A model generated the notes under the pieces. That model worked only from the letters and a program-made list of their open reading frames with translations. It did not search any database and had not been told where the DNA came from. Both the position numbers and the translations under genes were made by a program. A stretch of 64,000 nt of DNA. It comes from Conexibacter sp. CPCC 206217. Lineage in GTDB: Bacteria > Actinomycetota > Thermoleophilia > Solirubrobacterales > Solirubrobacteraceae. Where the stretch lies: contig NZ_JAUTDO010000015.1 of the NCBI RefSeq assembly GCF_030646165.1, positions 36,171-100,170 on the forward strand, in the 5' to 3' direction. Positions 51,260 through 60,868 of this stretch are shown here, piece by piece (positions within the stretch are counted from its first letter, which is position 1; every line of letters starts with the position of its first letter).

Positions 51260-51988
51260 TCAGCGCTGGGGGATGAACTCCGGGACGTCGAGGTCGTCGT
51301 CGCTGCGGCGGTGGGTGCCGTTGCGCGGGGCGGGGTCGCGGCGGGAGCGGTCTGCGGCGCTGGAACGCTCGCGGCGGGGCGGCTCGACCGGGCCCGGGTC
51401 GACGTGGTCGATGTGGTTGGTCAGCTGGGTGTGGACCTTCAGGACGTCGCGCAGGAGGCGCTCGGCGTTGGCTCTCAGCGACCCGCCCAGCTCGCGCAGG
51501 TTCTCCGTCAGCTCCATGCCCTCGGCGCGGACCTCGCCGGCGACGACGCGGGCTTCGCTCGTCAGATCGCGGGCGCGGCGCTCGCCCTCGGCCGTCTTCT
51601 CGGCCGCCCAGGTCTCGGCGTCTCTGCGGATCTCGCGCGCCTCGTGTTCGGCGCGCGCTCTGATCTCGCCCGCCTCGGCGCCGGCCATCGTCTTCATCCG
51701 GGCGATCTCGCCTCTGGCCTCGCCGATCAGGCGCTCGGCGATTCTTCTCGCCTCGGCGATGATCTCGGCGGCTTCTTCCTCGGCCGCCGCGACACGGAAG
51801 TCGGCGGCGCGTCTGCCCTCCGCGATCCGCTCGCGCATCTTCTGCTCGGCGTCCTCGCGCAGCTTCGTCGCCGTGTCCTCGGCCGCGGAGATGATCGCGG
51901 CGACGCGGTTGGCGGAGACGGTGGCGGGGCCGCGCTGCGGTTTCGCGGTCGGCTCGGTGGGGGAAGACTCGGCGGCCATCGTGCGCAT
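51260..51988 (-). CDS. DivIVA-like coiled-coil protein
   Basis: Hydrophilic protein of 242 residues, almost wholly alpha-helical. Long heptad stretches rich in Ala, Glu and Arg (AAAEEEAAEIIAEARRIAER, EHEAREIRRDAETWAAEKTA) form a coiled coil over residues 25-185. A disordered Arg/Asp-rich region and the conserved-looking C-terminus DLDVPEFIPQR follow. It resembles DivIVA/cell-division-initiation proteins of actinobacteria without the typical N-terminal membrane-binding motif, so a role in cell shape or division is only suggested. Starts at 51988 and 51979 (ATG) are both possible. Confidence 0.72.
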   Translation of the reverse strand: MRTMAAESSPTEPTAKPQRGPATVSANRVAAIISAAEDTATKLREDAEQKMRERIAEGRRAADFRVAAAEEEAAEIIAEARRIAERLIGEARGEIARMKTMAGAEAGEIRARAEHEAREIRRDAETWAAEKTAEGERRARDLTSEARVVAGEVRAEGMELTENLRELGGSLRANAERLLRDVLKVHTQLTNHIDHVDPGPVEPPRRERSSAADRSRRDPAPRNGTHRRSDDDLDVPEFIPQR

Positions 51989-52033
51989 GGTAATCGGCCG
52001 GGCGTCGTCGTTCCTTCAACGTGGACGGGCGTC

Positions 52034-53176
52034 TCAGGCAGCCGCCACCACCTGTCGCCGCCCAACCACCACCAGCGCGCCGCCCAACACCGCAGCCAGC
52101 GCCACCCACGTCACCGCATAGCTCGTCGCGTCCGCGATCCCGCTCCCGGCCAGCGCGCCGACGACCTGTCCGCCGGCCCACACCAGGTTCACCAGCGCGA
52201 ACGCCATGCCCTGCTCCAGTCCCGCGGCCGCCGCTCCGTCGGACAGCAGCGCCATCGCGGGCGTGTACAACGACCCGACGACGACGAACGACAGAACCAC
52301 CAGCGGCGCCAGCGCCAGCGCCGACCCGGGCACCGTCAACAGCAGCATGCAGCCGACCGATCCCGCCAGGCTGATCCGCAACAGCGGCGCGCGGCCCACA
52401 CGATCCGACGCCCGCCCGACGAACAGCTGCACGGCCGCCTCGATCGCCGCCGCCACCAGATACGTCGCGCCGACCGCCAACCCGCCGGCGCCCAGCCGGT
52501 CCAGCTCCAGCGGCGTCAGCACGTTCATCGCGCCGAACGCCAGCGCCGGCAACAGCACGAATGCCATCCCGGCCTGCACGGCGCGCAAGCCGACCGCATC
52601 TCTCACGCGCACGCGCGCGTGTGCAGCCAACAGCGCGGGCGGTGCCGGCAACCGCAGCGACAACCCCATCAGCAGCACGCCGATCACCGCGACCGCGCTG
52701 AACGGCACCTCCGGCCCGATCTGCCGCGCCAGCGTCCCCAGCACCGGCCCCAGCAGCACGCCCGCGACGCCGGCCACCATCGCCGCGCCGATCGTCTCGC
52801 CGCGTCTCTCGGCCGGCGCGACGCTGAGCAGCCAGCCCATCCCGCCCGCGTAGGAGCACGCGCCGCCGATCCCCTGCAGGAAGCGCGTCGCGTCGAGCAC
52901 CAGCACGTCGCGGCCGAACGCGAAGCCGAGGCTCGCGACCGCCATCAGCGTCAACCCGAGCAGCACCGTCCGGCGCGGTCCCCAGCGCACGGCGAGCAGG
53001 CCGCTCGGCAGCGCCGCGAGCAGCGTTCCGGCCGCGTAGGCGGCGCCGAGCACGCCCGCCGCGGTGGTCGACAGGCCGTAGCGGTCGGCGTAGTCCGGCA
53101 GCAACGGCGTGATCGCCGCGTAGAACATCATGTCGACGAGCACGATCGTCCCGACGAGGAGCAGCAGCCGGCGCAC
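52034..53176 (-). CDS. MFS transporter
   Basis: Membrane transporter of 380 residues with about 12 hydrophobic helices. The first helix MRRLLLLVGTIVLVDMMFYA is followed by loop motif A-like GLLAVRWGPRRTVLLGLTLM. GIGGACSYAGGMGWLLSVAP and the second-half loop FVGRASDRVGRAPLLRISLA also fit the major facilitator family, with an arrangement close to 12-helix drug exporters. Start GTG 53176 lies 26 bases from the divergent leuS start, so both promoters must overlap neighbouring coding DNA. The substrate is unknown. Confidence 0.87.
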   Translation of the reverse strand: MRRLLLLVGTIVLVDMMFYAAITPLLPDYADRYGLSTTAAGVLGAAYAAGTLLAALPSGLLAVRWGPRRTVLLGLTLMAVASLGFAFGRDVLVLDATRFLQGIGGACSYAGGMGWLLSVAPAERRGETIGAAMVAGVAGVLLGPVLGTLARQIGPEVPFSAVAVIGVLLMGLSLRLPAPPALLAAHARVRVRDAVGLRAVQAGMAFVLLPALAFGAMNVLTPLELDRLGAGGLAVGATYLVAAAIEAAVQLFVGRASDRVGRAPLLRISLAGSVGCMLLLTVPGSALALAPLVVLSFVVVGSLYTPAMALLSDGAAAAGLEQGMAFALVNLVWAGGQVVGALAGSGIADATSYAVTWVALAAVLGGALVVVGRRQVVAAA

Positions 53177-53202
53177 CTGCTCACGGTAGCCTGTCCACTC
53201 CG

Positions 53203-55665
53203 ATGAGCGATTTGCGCGAGCTGAGATACGAGCCGAAGGCGATCGAGCCGAAGTGGCAGCAGGTGTGGGCCGACGAGCAGACCTGGGAGGTCTCCAACGA
53301 GGACGACGGCCGAGACGGCTACTACGTGCTCGAGATGCTGCCCTACCCGAGCGGCGAGCCGCACATGGGGCACCTCAAGAACTACGCCCTCGGCGACGCC
53401 GTCGCGCACTACAACCGCCGCATCGGCCGCAAGGTCCTGCACCCGATGGGCTACGACGCGTTCGGCCTGCCGGCGGAGAACAACGCGATCAAGACGGGCG
53501 TCCATCCGCGCGAGGCGACCGCCGCCTCGATCGCCTCCTTCCAGCGCCAGTTCCGCGAGTGGGGCATCTCGATCGATTGGACGCGCGAGTTCGGCACGCA
53601 CGAGCCGCGCTACTACAGATGGACCCAGTGGCTGTTCCTCCAGCTCTTCGAGCGCGGGCTCGCGTACAAGAGAGAGGGCGCGGTCAACTGGGACCCGGTC
53701 GAGGAGACCGTGCTCGCCAACGAGCAGGTCGTCGACGGCCGCGGCGAGCGTTCCGGCGCGCTGGTCGAGATCCGCCAGCTGGACCAGTGGTTCTTCCGCA
53801 TCACCGACTACGCGGACCGCCTCCTGGACGACCTCGACTCGATCCAGTGGCCCGAGCACGTCAAGACGATGCAGCGCAACTGGATCGGTCGCTCGGTCGG
53901 CGCGCACGTCGTCTTCCACAACGCTGAGCTGGACAAGGACTACGAGGTCTTCACGACCCGTCCCGACACGCTCTTCGGCGCGACCTTCTTCGTCCTCTCG
54001 CCGCAGCACCCCGACGTGCTGAGACTGGCCGCGGGGACCGAGCACGAGCAGGCCGTCGACGACTACGTCAGACACGCGCTGACCGAGTCCAACAAGGAGC
54101 ACGGAGCCTCCGACAAGGCGAAGACCGGCGTGCCGCTCGGCCGCAGCGTGATCAACCCCGTCAACGGCGAGGCGATCCCGATGTGGGTCGCCGACTACGT
54201 GCTGATGGAGTACGGCACCGGCGCGATCATGGCCGTCCCCGCGCACGACTCGCGCGACTTCGAGTTCGCAGAGGTCCACCGCCTGCCGATCCGCCGCGTG
54301 ATCGAGGATCCGTCCGGCTCCGACGAGCTGCCCTACAGCGGCGACGGCCCGCTCGTGAACTCCAACCCGGAGTTCGACGGCACGCCCAACCGCGAGGCGC
54401 TGGAGCGGATCGTCGAATGGCTCGACGGCGACGGCAGAGGCAGAAGAGCGATCAACTACCGCCTGCGCGACTGGCTCGTCTCACGCCAGCGCTACTGGGG
54501 CTGCCCGATCCCGATCGTCTACTGCGAAGAGCACGGCGCGGTCGCGGTGCCGGCGGATCAGCTGCCGGTCGAGCTGCCCGACGTGACCGACTACAAGCCG
54601 AGAGGCAAGTCCCCGTTGGCCGCGGTCGAGGACTGGGTCGCGACGACCTGCCCGACGTGCGGCGGGCCGGCCCGGCGCGAGACGGACACGATGGACACGT
54701 TCGTCGACTCGTCCTGGTACTTCCTGCGCTACACCGACGCGAACAACGACACGGCCGCGTGGGACCGCGCGGTGACCGATCGCTGGATGCCGGTCGACCA
54801 GTACATCGGCGGCGTCGAGCACGCGATCCTGCACCTGCTGTACGCGCGCTTCTTCACCAAGGCCTTCCACGACATCGGCCTGCTGAGCGCCGACGAGCCG
54901 TTCCAGGCGCTCTTCACGCAGGGCATGATCACGCGCGACGGCGCGAAGATGTCGAAGTCGAAGGGCAACGTGATCAGCCCCGCGACGTACGTCGACAGAT
55001 ACGGCGTCGACACCGCCCGCTGCTACGTGCTCTTCATCGGCCCGCCCGACCAGGACGCCGACTGGTCCGACGAGGGCGTCGAGGGCGTGCACCGCTTCCT
55101 CGCGCGGCTGTGGCGCCTGGGCATGGAGGTCGGCCGCGGCCCGGCGGACTCGCCGTCGGCCGGCGCGTTCGCCAACGACGCCGACGCGGCGCTGACGCGC
55201 AAGGCGCACTGGGCGATCGACAAGGTGACGAGCGACATGGGCGGCCGCTTCGCCTTCAACACGGCGATCTCGGCCGTGATGGAGCTGGTCAACGAGGCCT
55301 ACCGCCACCGCGAGGGCGCCTCTCCGGAGGTGCTGCGCTTCGCTGCCGCGACCGGCGCCTCGCTGATCTTCCCGTTCGCCCCGCACACCGCGTCCGAGGT
55401 CTACGAGACCGCGACCGGGCTGCGCGTCTGGGAGCAGCAGTGGCCCGTCGCCGACCCCGCGATGCTCGTCGCCGACACGTTCGAGCTGGTCGCGCAGGTC
55501 AACGGCAAGGTGCGCGAGCGGCTGACGGCGCCGGCGGACGCGACGAAGGAGCAGCTGGAAGCGCTGGCCCGATCCGCGCCCAACGTGCAGGCGCACGTCG
55601 ACGGCAGAGACGTCGTAAAGGTGATCGTCGTCCCGGGCAAGCTCGTCAACATCGTCGTTCGCTAG
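53203..55665 (+). CDS. leuS: Leucyl-tRNA synthetase
   Basis: Class I aminoacyl-tRNA synthetase of 820 residues that charges tRNA-Leu. The HIGH motif appears as YPSGEPHMGHLKNYALGD (about residue 48), the KMSKS loop as GAKMSKSKGNVISP (about 582), and the editing domain (CP1) includes FTTRPDTLFGATFFVLSPQH with the conserved Thr-Arg-Pro-Asp-Thr. A zinc-like CPTCGG motif is present. The C-terminal anticodon and leucine-specific domains complete it. Bacterial-type architecture and full length. ATG 53203 fits the conserved N-terminus (LRYEPKAIEPKWQQVW). Confidence 0.97.
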   Translation: MSDLRELRYEPKAIEPKWQQVWADEQTWEVSNEDDGRDGYYVLEMLPYPSGEPHMGHLKNYALGDAVAHYNRRIGRKVLHPMGYDAFGLPAENNAIKTGVHPREATAASIASFQRQFREWGISIDWTREFGTHEPRYYRWTQWLFLQLFERGLAYKREGAVNWDPVEETVLANEQVVDGRGERSGALVEIRQLDQWFFRITDYADRLLDDLDSIQWPEHVKTMQRNWIGRSVGAHVVFHNAELDKDYEVFTTRPDTLFGATFFVLSPQHPDVLRLAAGTEHEQAVDDYVRHALTESNKEHGASDKAKTGVPLGRSVINPVNGEAIPMWVADYVLMEYGTGAIMAVPAHDSRDFEFAEVHRLPIRRVIEDPSGSDELPYSGDGPLVNSNPEFDGTPNREALERIVEWLDGDGRGRRAINYRLRDWLVSRQRYWGCPIPIVYCEEHGAVAVPADQLPVELPDVTDYKPRGKSPLAAVEDWVATTCPTCGGPARRETDTMDTFVDSSWYFLRYTDANNDTAAWDRAVTDRWMPVDQYIGGVEHAILHLLYARFFTKAFHDIGLLSADEPFQALFTQGMITRDGAKMSKSKGNVISPATYVDRYGVDTARCYVLFIGPPDQDADWSDEGVEGVHRFLARLWRLGMEVGRGPADSPSAGAFANDADAALTRKAHWAIDKVTSDMGGRFAFNTAISAVMELVNEAYRHREGASPEVLRFAAATGASLIFPFAPHTASEVYETATGLRVWEQQWPVADPAMLVADTFELVAQVNGKVRERLTAPADATKEQLEALARSAPNVQAHVDGRDVVKVIVVPGKLVNIVVR

Positions 55666-55767
55666 GCGCGGGCGAGTGCGGCGGCGCGACGGCGGCGGCG
55701 GGGCGGGCTTGAGCGAGCGGAGCGCCTCGGGCGCGTCCAATCGCTCGTCGCCGCTGCGGTGGCCGTC

Positions 55768-56346
55768 ATGAGCGCGCTGAGAGCGACCGGCGGCGAGGGC
55801 GGCGGGGCGCGCCCGCTCGACCGGCCGCACGTCGCGGTGGTCGGCGGCAGCGACGCGGGCGCGGTCGAGCGGGCGCAGGCGTTCTCCGTCGGCGAGGCGC
55901 TCGCGCGCGCGGGAGCTGTCGTCGTCTGCGGCGGCGGGGGCGGCGTGATGGAGGAGGCGTGCCGTGGGGCGCGCCTCTTCGCGGACGGGATCGACGGCGC
56001 GGGCCGCGGCGGCCGGATGGACGTCGCGACGATCGGGATCCTGCCGGGACCCGACCGCACCGCCGCGAACCCGTACGTGGACGTGGCGATCCCGACCGGC
56101 ATCGGCGAGCTGCGCAACGGACTGATCGTGCGCGCGGCAGATGCGCTGATCGCAGTCGGCGGCGCGTTCGGCACGCTGTCGGAGATCGCGCTCGCGCTGC
56201 AGGCGGGCAAGACGGTGGTCGGACTCGGCACGTGGGAGCTGGCCCGCGACGGTCTGCGCGACGAGGCGATCGTCATCGCGCCCGACGCAACAGCCGCGGT
56301 GCGAATCGCGCTCGCCGCTGCGCAATTGCGTAGCGATCACGCGTAG
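55768..56346 (+). CDS. TIGR00725-type Rossmann-fold protein (LOG/DprA-like)
   Basis: Protein of 192 residues with a nucleotide-binding Rossmann fold. The conserved parts are HVAVVGGSDAGAVERAQAFS, GAVVVCGGGGGVMEEACRGA (matching the GGG-x-x-G-x-M-x-x-x-A pattern), LPGPDRTAANPYVDVAIPTG and ADALIAVGGAFGTLSEIALA. The LOG-family PGGxGTxxE motif is replaced by GGAFGTLSE, as in the TIGR00725 branch. LOG enzymes release cytokinin-like bases, but the role of this branch is unknown. It precedes comEA by about 35 bases and may be co-transcribed with the competence genes. GTG 55759 is an alternative start. Confidence 0.82.
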   Translation: MSALRATGGEGGGARPLDRPHVAVVGGSDAGAVERAQAFSVGEALARAGAVVVCGGGGGVMEEACRGARLFADGIDGAGRGGRMDVATIGILPGPDRTAANPYVDVAIPTGIGELRNGLIVRAADALIAVGGAFGTLSEIALALQAGKTVVGLGTWELARDGLRDEAIVIAPDATAAVRIALAAAQLRSDHA

Positions 56347-56381
56347 CGCTGTGACAGCGATCGGCCGTAGCGTGCCGGACC

Positions 56382-57068
56382 GTGCCGCAGCCGACCAAGC
56401 CCCAGCTCGCCATCTACGCAGCCCTCGCGATCGCCGTTCTGCTGATCGGCGCGCGGTTTCTGCGGACGAGTGAGGGTGGGGGCGGGGTTGGCGACGTCAG
56501 CGCCGCTGCTCCGCTCCCAGACGGTGGCGGCCTCGGGGCGCCCGACGGGAACGGCTCCGCTCCCGCCATCGAGGAGGAACCGAGAGAAGCCGGTGTCGTC
56601 GTCGACGTCAAGGGCGCGGTCCGGCGGCCGGGCGTCTACCGACTGCAGGGCGATGCCCGCGCGCTCGACGCCGTACGACGTGCCGGCGGCCTCAGCGCGC
56701 GTGCCGACCGCCGCGGAGTGAACCTCGCGGCGAGAGTCGTCGATGGCGGGGAGGTCGTCGTACCGCGCAGGGGCGAGCGAGTGGCTGTCGGTGGCGGGAG
56801 CGTCGCCGGAGCCGTGCCGGGCGCTGGCGCGCCCCCCGCCGCGGCCGCGGACGGTGCGGCGGTGCCCGGTCAGCCGCTCCAGATCGACCTCAACACGGCG
56901 ACCGCACAGGAGCTGGAAGTGCTCGACGGCGTCGGCCCCGCGACGGCCGCGAAGATCGTCGCGTACCGCGAACAGAACGGCGGCATCGGCTCGATCGACG
57001 AGCTGGACGAGGTCTCCGGCATCGGCGAGGCGAAGCTGGCCGCGATACGCGCGCAACTGGGCAGATGA
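56382..57068 (+). CDS. comEA: ComEA-type DNA-uptake protein
   Basis: Membrane-anchored DNA-binding protein of 228 residues. One N-terminal transmembrane helix (LAIYAALAIAVLLIGARFLR) is followed by a SLBB domain (VVDVKGAVRRPGVYRLQGDA) and a C-terminal helix-hairpin-helix region (IDLNTATAQELEVLDGVGPA, then IDELDEVSGIGEAKLAAI), which binds double-stranded DNA at the cell surface. Start GTG 56382. The stop overlaps the comEC start by four bases (ATGA). It delivers external DNA to ComEC in transformable bacteria; competence in this organism is inferred only. Confidence 0.93.
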   Translation: MPQPTKPQLAIYAALAIAVLLIGARFLRTSEGGGGVGDVSAAAPLPDGGGLGAPDGNGSAPAIEEEPREAGVVVDVKGAVRRPGVYRLQGDARALDAVRRAGGLSARADRRGVNLAARVVDGGEVVVPRRGERVAVGGGSVAGAVPGAGAPPAAAADGAAVPGQPLQIDLNTATAQELEVLDGVGPATAAKIVAYREQNGGIGSIDELDEVSGIGEAKLAAIRAQLGR

Positions 57069-58558
57069 GCGCGACGGGCGCGCTCGAGGAGCTGCGCCGG
57101 CATCCGCGTCACCTGGTGCTGGGCGGACTGGTCGCCGGTCTGCTCGCCGTGCCACTCCCGCCACGAGCGATTCTCCTGCTCGCACTCGCCGCGGCCGCGC
57201 TCGCCGGTCGCAGCGGTCTGGCTCTGCTCGCCGCGACGGCGGTGCTCGCCGGCGCGATCGGCGGCCAACTGCGCCTCGCCGCGCTCGATCGCACTCAGCT
57301 CCCGCCCCTGATCGGCCGAACCGTCGCGGCCGACGTGACCCTGCTCGAACAGCCGCGTCCGGTGCAATACGGCAGCACCGTGCTGGTGCAGTTGCGGGCG
57401 CTCGCTTCAGAAGGCCACTACGTCGACGGCGCCGGCGAGCGCGTGATGGTGCGCATCCGAGAGGCGATCGCTTGGCCGGCGGCGGCGACCGGCGCGGTCG
57501 TGCGGGTGAAGGGGCGGCTGCGGGCGCTCGGGCCGTTCGAGCAGCACTATGCGCGCAAGGGTGCGCATGCGGCGATCACGATCGACGCGGCGGCACCGAC
57601 CGGCGCGCGGCGCGGCGGGGCGTGGGGACTCGTGGACGAGATCCGCGGTCGCGCGGAGCACGCCCTGTCGCAAGGGTTGCAACGGCCGCAGGCCGCGCTG
57701 CTGCGCGGCATGGTGCTCGGCCAGGACGAGGCGCTGAGCGAGCGCACGCGCGACGAGTTCCGGGCGTCGGGTCTCAGCCATATCTTGGCTGCCTCCGGAC
57801 AGAACGTCGCGCTGCTGCTTGCGCTCGCCCTCCCGCTGCTGACCGTCGCGGGGCTCGGGTTGCGACCGCGTCTGAGCGCCGCGCTCGCGCTGATCGCGCT
57901 CTACGTTCCGCTTGCCGGCGGCGGACCGTCGATCCAGCGCGCGGGCGTGATGGGCGCTGCGACGACGGTCGCGGCACTCGCCGGTCGAGCGGCGTCGCGG
58001 TGGTACGCGCTGCTGCTGGCGGCCGCGGCGACGCTCGCGCTCAACCCGCGCGCCAGCGGCGATCCCGGCTGGCAGCTCAGCTTCGTCGCGGTCGTCGCGA
58101 TCGCACTCGCCACGCCGGCGCTCAGCGCGCGCTTGCGCAGACGCCGCGTCCCGGTGGCTGTCGCGGATGCCGCGGCGATGTCGCTCGCCGCGACGCTCGG
58201 GACCGCGCCCTTGCTCGCGCTCCACTTCGAGCAGCTCTCGCTCGTCTCGCTGCCCGCGAACATGCTCGCGGCCGCCGCGATCGCGCCGATCATGTGGCTC
58301 GGGATGCTCGCCGCGGCGCTCGGTCAGCTCGCCGCCCCGCTCGCGCTCCCGCTCAACCTCCTGAACGCGTTCCTGCTCGGCTTCGTCGGCGCAGTCGCCC
58401 ACACCGCCGCCGCGATCCCGCACGCGAACCTCAGAGTCGGCCTGCCCGGACCGGTCGCGCTCGCGACCGTCTACGCGGTGCTCGCTGGGCTCGTCGTGCT
58501 GGTGCGCCGCAGGCGCCCGCCACCCGACCCGGCGCGCGATCGACGGCGTCGCCGATGA
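57065..58558 (+). CDS. comEC: ComEC/Rec2-type channel, membrane part only
   Basis: Inner-membrane DNA channel protein of 497 residues. After a hydrophobic N-terminus comes an OB-like domain (VAADVTLLEQPRPVQYGSTV, residues 75-170), then the Competence domain with about nine helices (LSHILAASGQNVALLLALAL, GPSIQRAGVMGAATTVAALA). The protein ends at a basic tail (RRRRPPPDPARDRRRRR) without the metallo-beta-lactamase-like nuclease domain usual in ComEC proteins of about 750 residues. Some actinobacterial ComEC proteins lack this domain. The gene overlaps comEA by four bases and stops eight bases from the convergent PH-domain gene. Confidence 0.9.
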   Translation: MSATGALEELRRHPRHLVLGGLVAGLLAVPLPPRAILLLALAAAALAGRSGLALLAATAVLAGAIGGQLRLAALDRTQLPPLIGRTVAADVTLLEQPRPVQYGSTVLVQLRALASEGHYVDGAGERVMVRIREAIAWPAAATGAVVRVKGRLRALGPFEQHYARKGAHAAITIDAAAPTGARRGGAWGLVDEIRGRAEHALSQGLQRPQAALLRGMVLGQDEALSERTRDEFRASGLSHILAASGQNVALLLALALPLLTVAGLGLRPRLSAALALIALYVPLAGGGPSIQRAGVMGAATTVAALAGRAASRWYALLLAAAATLALNPRASGDPGWQLSFVAVVAIALATPALSARLRRRRVPVAVADAAAMSLAATLGTAPLLALHFEQLSLVSLPANMLAAAAIAPIMWLGMLAAALGQLAAPLALPLNLLNAFLLGFVGAVAHTAAAIPHANLRVGLPGPVALATVYAVLAGLVVLVRRRRPPPDPARDRRRRR

Positions 58559-58566
58559 CCGGCAGC

Positions 58567-60294
58567 TCAGGTGCGCGCCGATCCGCCGCCGATCCGCTCC
58601 AGGAACGGGGTGAGGATCTCCGGTACCGCCTCCTCGGCGAACGCGATCCCCTCGCCCTCGGCGACGTCGATGACCTCGTAGCCGCCGCTGCCCGCCGCGG
58701 TCGTCGCGGTCAGCGTCATCAGCCCGACGCGGCGCTGGAAGAACGAGCGGCGCACGTTCCAGCCGATCACGCCGTCGCGTCTGAGCGCGTGCGTGCGGCG
58801 CACGAAGGTGCCCTGACGCGTCACGAGGTAGCGGCCGGCGACCTGGTGGCCGAGCGAGCGATACGCGTCGCGGCCCAGCAGCAGCGCCGGCCACACCAGT
58901 GCCAAGCCGACGATCCACCACCAGTCGGCGATCACGTCGAGCACAGGTCCCAGCAGCACGAGCGCCGCGATCGGCAGCGCCGCGCCCGCGACGGCGCGGT
59001 TGTAGCGTCGCCGCAACGCCGCGGCGGGATGCGCACGCAGTTCGCTGGCGCGCATGCTCGAAGCGGGCCGGTCCGTCGGTGCAGCGAGCGGCTCCTCCAG
59101 CACCTCGGCGACGATCCGGTCCGCCTCGATGTGCGGGACGTTCGGGAGCAGAGCGTCGGCGCGAGCCGCTCTGCCGTCGTTGCCGGACCGCAGTCCGCTG
59201 ACGATGGCGCGGACGCTTGCGCCGCCGACGGCGCGCTGCGGCAGCGGTTCGGAGATCGTGATCCCGCGCAGGCGGCGCTGCTCGATCGAGATCGAGCGTG
59301 CGGTCAGCAGGCCGCGCCGGACGTGGAGCGTGCCGCCCGGCTCGCGCGCGAGACGGAAGTCCCACCAGCTCTCGAGGAACTGCGCGCTCGCGCCGACGGC
59401 ACCGATCAGCAGCAGGCCGATGGCGACGGCGAGCACGAGCAGCACGATCTGCCACACCGGCGCGCTGTCGGCGCGGTGGACCGAGTCGACAGCGGCGCCC
59501 TCGACGACGTCGCGCACGCTGTCCTGTATCCCGAACTGGTCGAGCGTGTTGACGAGCGCCCCGAACCCGATCACCGGCAGCACGAGCGTCCACGGCGAAA
59601 GCAGGTGATACGGCAGCCACCGCAGGCGCAGGCGCGCCAGGATCGCTCCATCTGGCTCGTCGGCGGTGTCGGCCGTGACGCCGTCGCGCGCGTGGGGTCC
59701 CGCCAGGCTGCCCGTCGGCGAGTCGCTCGCAGCGAGGACGCCCGCATGCGAGCCTCCCGCCGCGGGGCCGCTCGCGTCCGCAGATCCCGACGCCACGCCA
59801 CGTTCCAGCAACGCCCGGCGCAGACGCGCCGCCTCGTCGACTGGCACGGCGTCGAGCTTCAACCGCTTCTGCTCGCGGCTGCCCGTGCCGATCTCGACGG
59901 TCGAGATCCCGAACGCGCGCTGCAGCGGCTTGGCGGTGAGGTTGACGGTGCGCACGCGGTCGCGCGGGACCGACAGCTCGCTGCGCTGCAGCAGGCCCGA
60001 TCTCAGCTCGACGCGCTCGTCGCTGACGCGGTATCGCGTCGTCACCCACGTCAGCGCGTCGCGCGCGGCCGACAGTGCAGCGCCGCCGGCGATGAACGCG
60101 ATCGTGATCTTGACCGTGCTGTCGAGCGCGCCGCCGAGCACCAGCACGAGCGCGATCGGGGCGAGCGCGCCGGCCAGTCGCACGACGTGCAGTGCCAACA
60201 CCCGTGCGGCGAGCTGCCGCCAGCCGTCGTCGACGACACGCTTCGCGCCGGCGCCGTTCTCGCCGGGCAGCGCCGGTTCCCTGCCCTCGCTCAC
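58567..60294 (-). CDS. YdbT-type bacterial PH-domain membrane protein
   Basis: Membrane protein of about 575 residues. Three bPH2 modules alternate with pairs of transmembrane helices: YRVSDERVELRSGLLQRSEL (with the VPRDRVRTVNL core), then HVRRGLLTARSISIEQRRLR, then RYLVTRQGTFVRRTHALRRD. Helix pairs include WTLVLPVIGFGALVNTL and QIVLLVLAVAIGLLLIGA. GTG 60294 overlaps the stop of the preceding PH gene (GTGA), so translation is coupled. YdbS/YdbT pairs are widespread in Gram-positive bacteria; in Bacillus they are linked to stress tolerance and to amylolysin resistance. The precise function is unknown. Confidence 0.85.
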   Translation of the reverse strand: MSEGREPALPGENGAGAKRVVDDGWRQLAARVLALHVVRLAGALAPIALVLVLGGALDSTVKITIAFIAGGAALSAARDALTWVTTRYRVSDERVELRSGLLQRSELSVPRDRVRTVNLTAKPLQRAFGISTVEIGTGSREQKRLKLDAVPVDEAARLRRALLERGVASGSADASGPAAGGSHAGVLAASDSPTGSLAGPHARDGVTADTADEPDGAILARLRLRWLPYHLLSPWTLVLPVIGFGALVNTLDQFGIQDSVRDVVEGAAVDSVHRADSAPVWQIVLLVLAVAIGLLLIGAVGASAQFLESWWDFRLAREPGGTLHVRRGLLTARSISIEQRRLRGITISEPLPQRAVGGASVRAIVSGLRSGNDGRAARADALLPNVPHIEADRIVAEVLEEPLAAPTDRPASSMRASELRAHPAAALRRRYNRAVAGAALPIAALVLLGPVLDVIADWWWIVGLALVWPALLLGRDAYRSLGHQVAGRYLVTRQGTFVRRTHALRRDGVIGWNVRRSFFQRRVGLMTLTATTAAGSGGYEVIDVAEGEGIAFAEEAVPEILTPFLERIGGGSART

Positions 60295-60785
60295 GTCGCG
60301 TCGCCCGGGATCGCCTGGGTCGTCTCGGTCAGGCGGTGCACGACCTCGACGGCGAGCGTGCGGTCGAGGCCGTCGATCTTGATCTCGCCCTTCGAGGAGG
60401 CGGTCGTCACCGTTACAGAGGCGAGGCCGAAGAGTTGTTGCAGCGGGCCGCGCTGGGTGTCGATCGTCTGCACGCGCGAGAGCGGAGCGACGCGCCATTC
60501 CTGCAGCACCCAGCCGGACGCGGCGTAGACGGCCTCGGGTGTCGTCTCCCAGCGGTGCACGTGGTAGCGCCAACGCGGCATCACGATCACGTAGACGACG
60601 CCGCCGATCGCGACGATCGCGAAGACGAAACGAAGCCAGTCGCGCGCGTCCGCCAGCAGCACGTAGCCGACGACGATCGCGGCGAGCAGCGGCACCACGT
60701 GCGCCAGCGCCTGCGTCGTCCACCAGCGCACCGCGCGCGGGTCGACGCGGTTGCGCGGCGGGCGCAGGCGCAGCTCTGGCTCCAT
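60291..60785 (-). CDS. YdbS-type bacterial PH-domain membrane protein
   Basis: Membrane protein of 164 residues. Two helices (LAHVVPLLAAIVVGYVLLAD and FVFAIVAIGGVVYVIVMP) are followed by one bPH2 domain (WRYHVHRWETTPEAVYAASG, WRVAPLSRVQTIDTQRGPLQ, LFGLASVTVTTAS). This is the short partner of the YdbT-type protein encoded directly downstream, and their genes overlap by four bases. The two probably form one complex in the membrane. Divergent from holA. Confidence 0.87.
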   Translation of the reverse strand: MEPELRLRPPRNRVDPRAVRWWTTQALAHVVPLLAAIVVGYVLLADARDWLRFVFAIVAIGGVVYVIVMPRWRYHVHRWETTPEAVYAASGWVLQEWRVAPLSRVQTIDTQRGPLQQLFGLASVTVTTASSKGEIKIDGLDRTLAVEVVHRLTETTQAIPGDAT

Positions 60786-60868
60786 CGCAGCAACCTACCG
60801 GGCGCACGCGCGGGGGCGGGTGCGGGCAGCCCCCGGAGCGCCCGCGTCACCAACTAGACTCGCCAGCC

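Noticed and set aside
57407..60049. 880-codon minus-strand frame across comEC and the PH-domain gene
   Set aside because: Arg-rich shadow sequence; both comEC and the PH-domain protein have recognisable domains in other frames.
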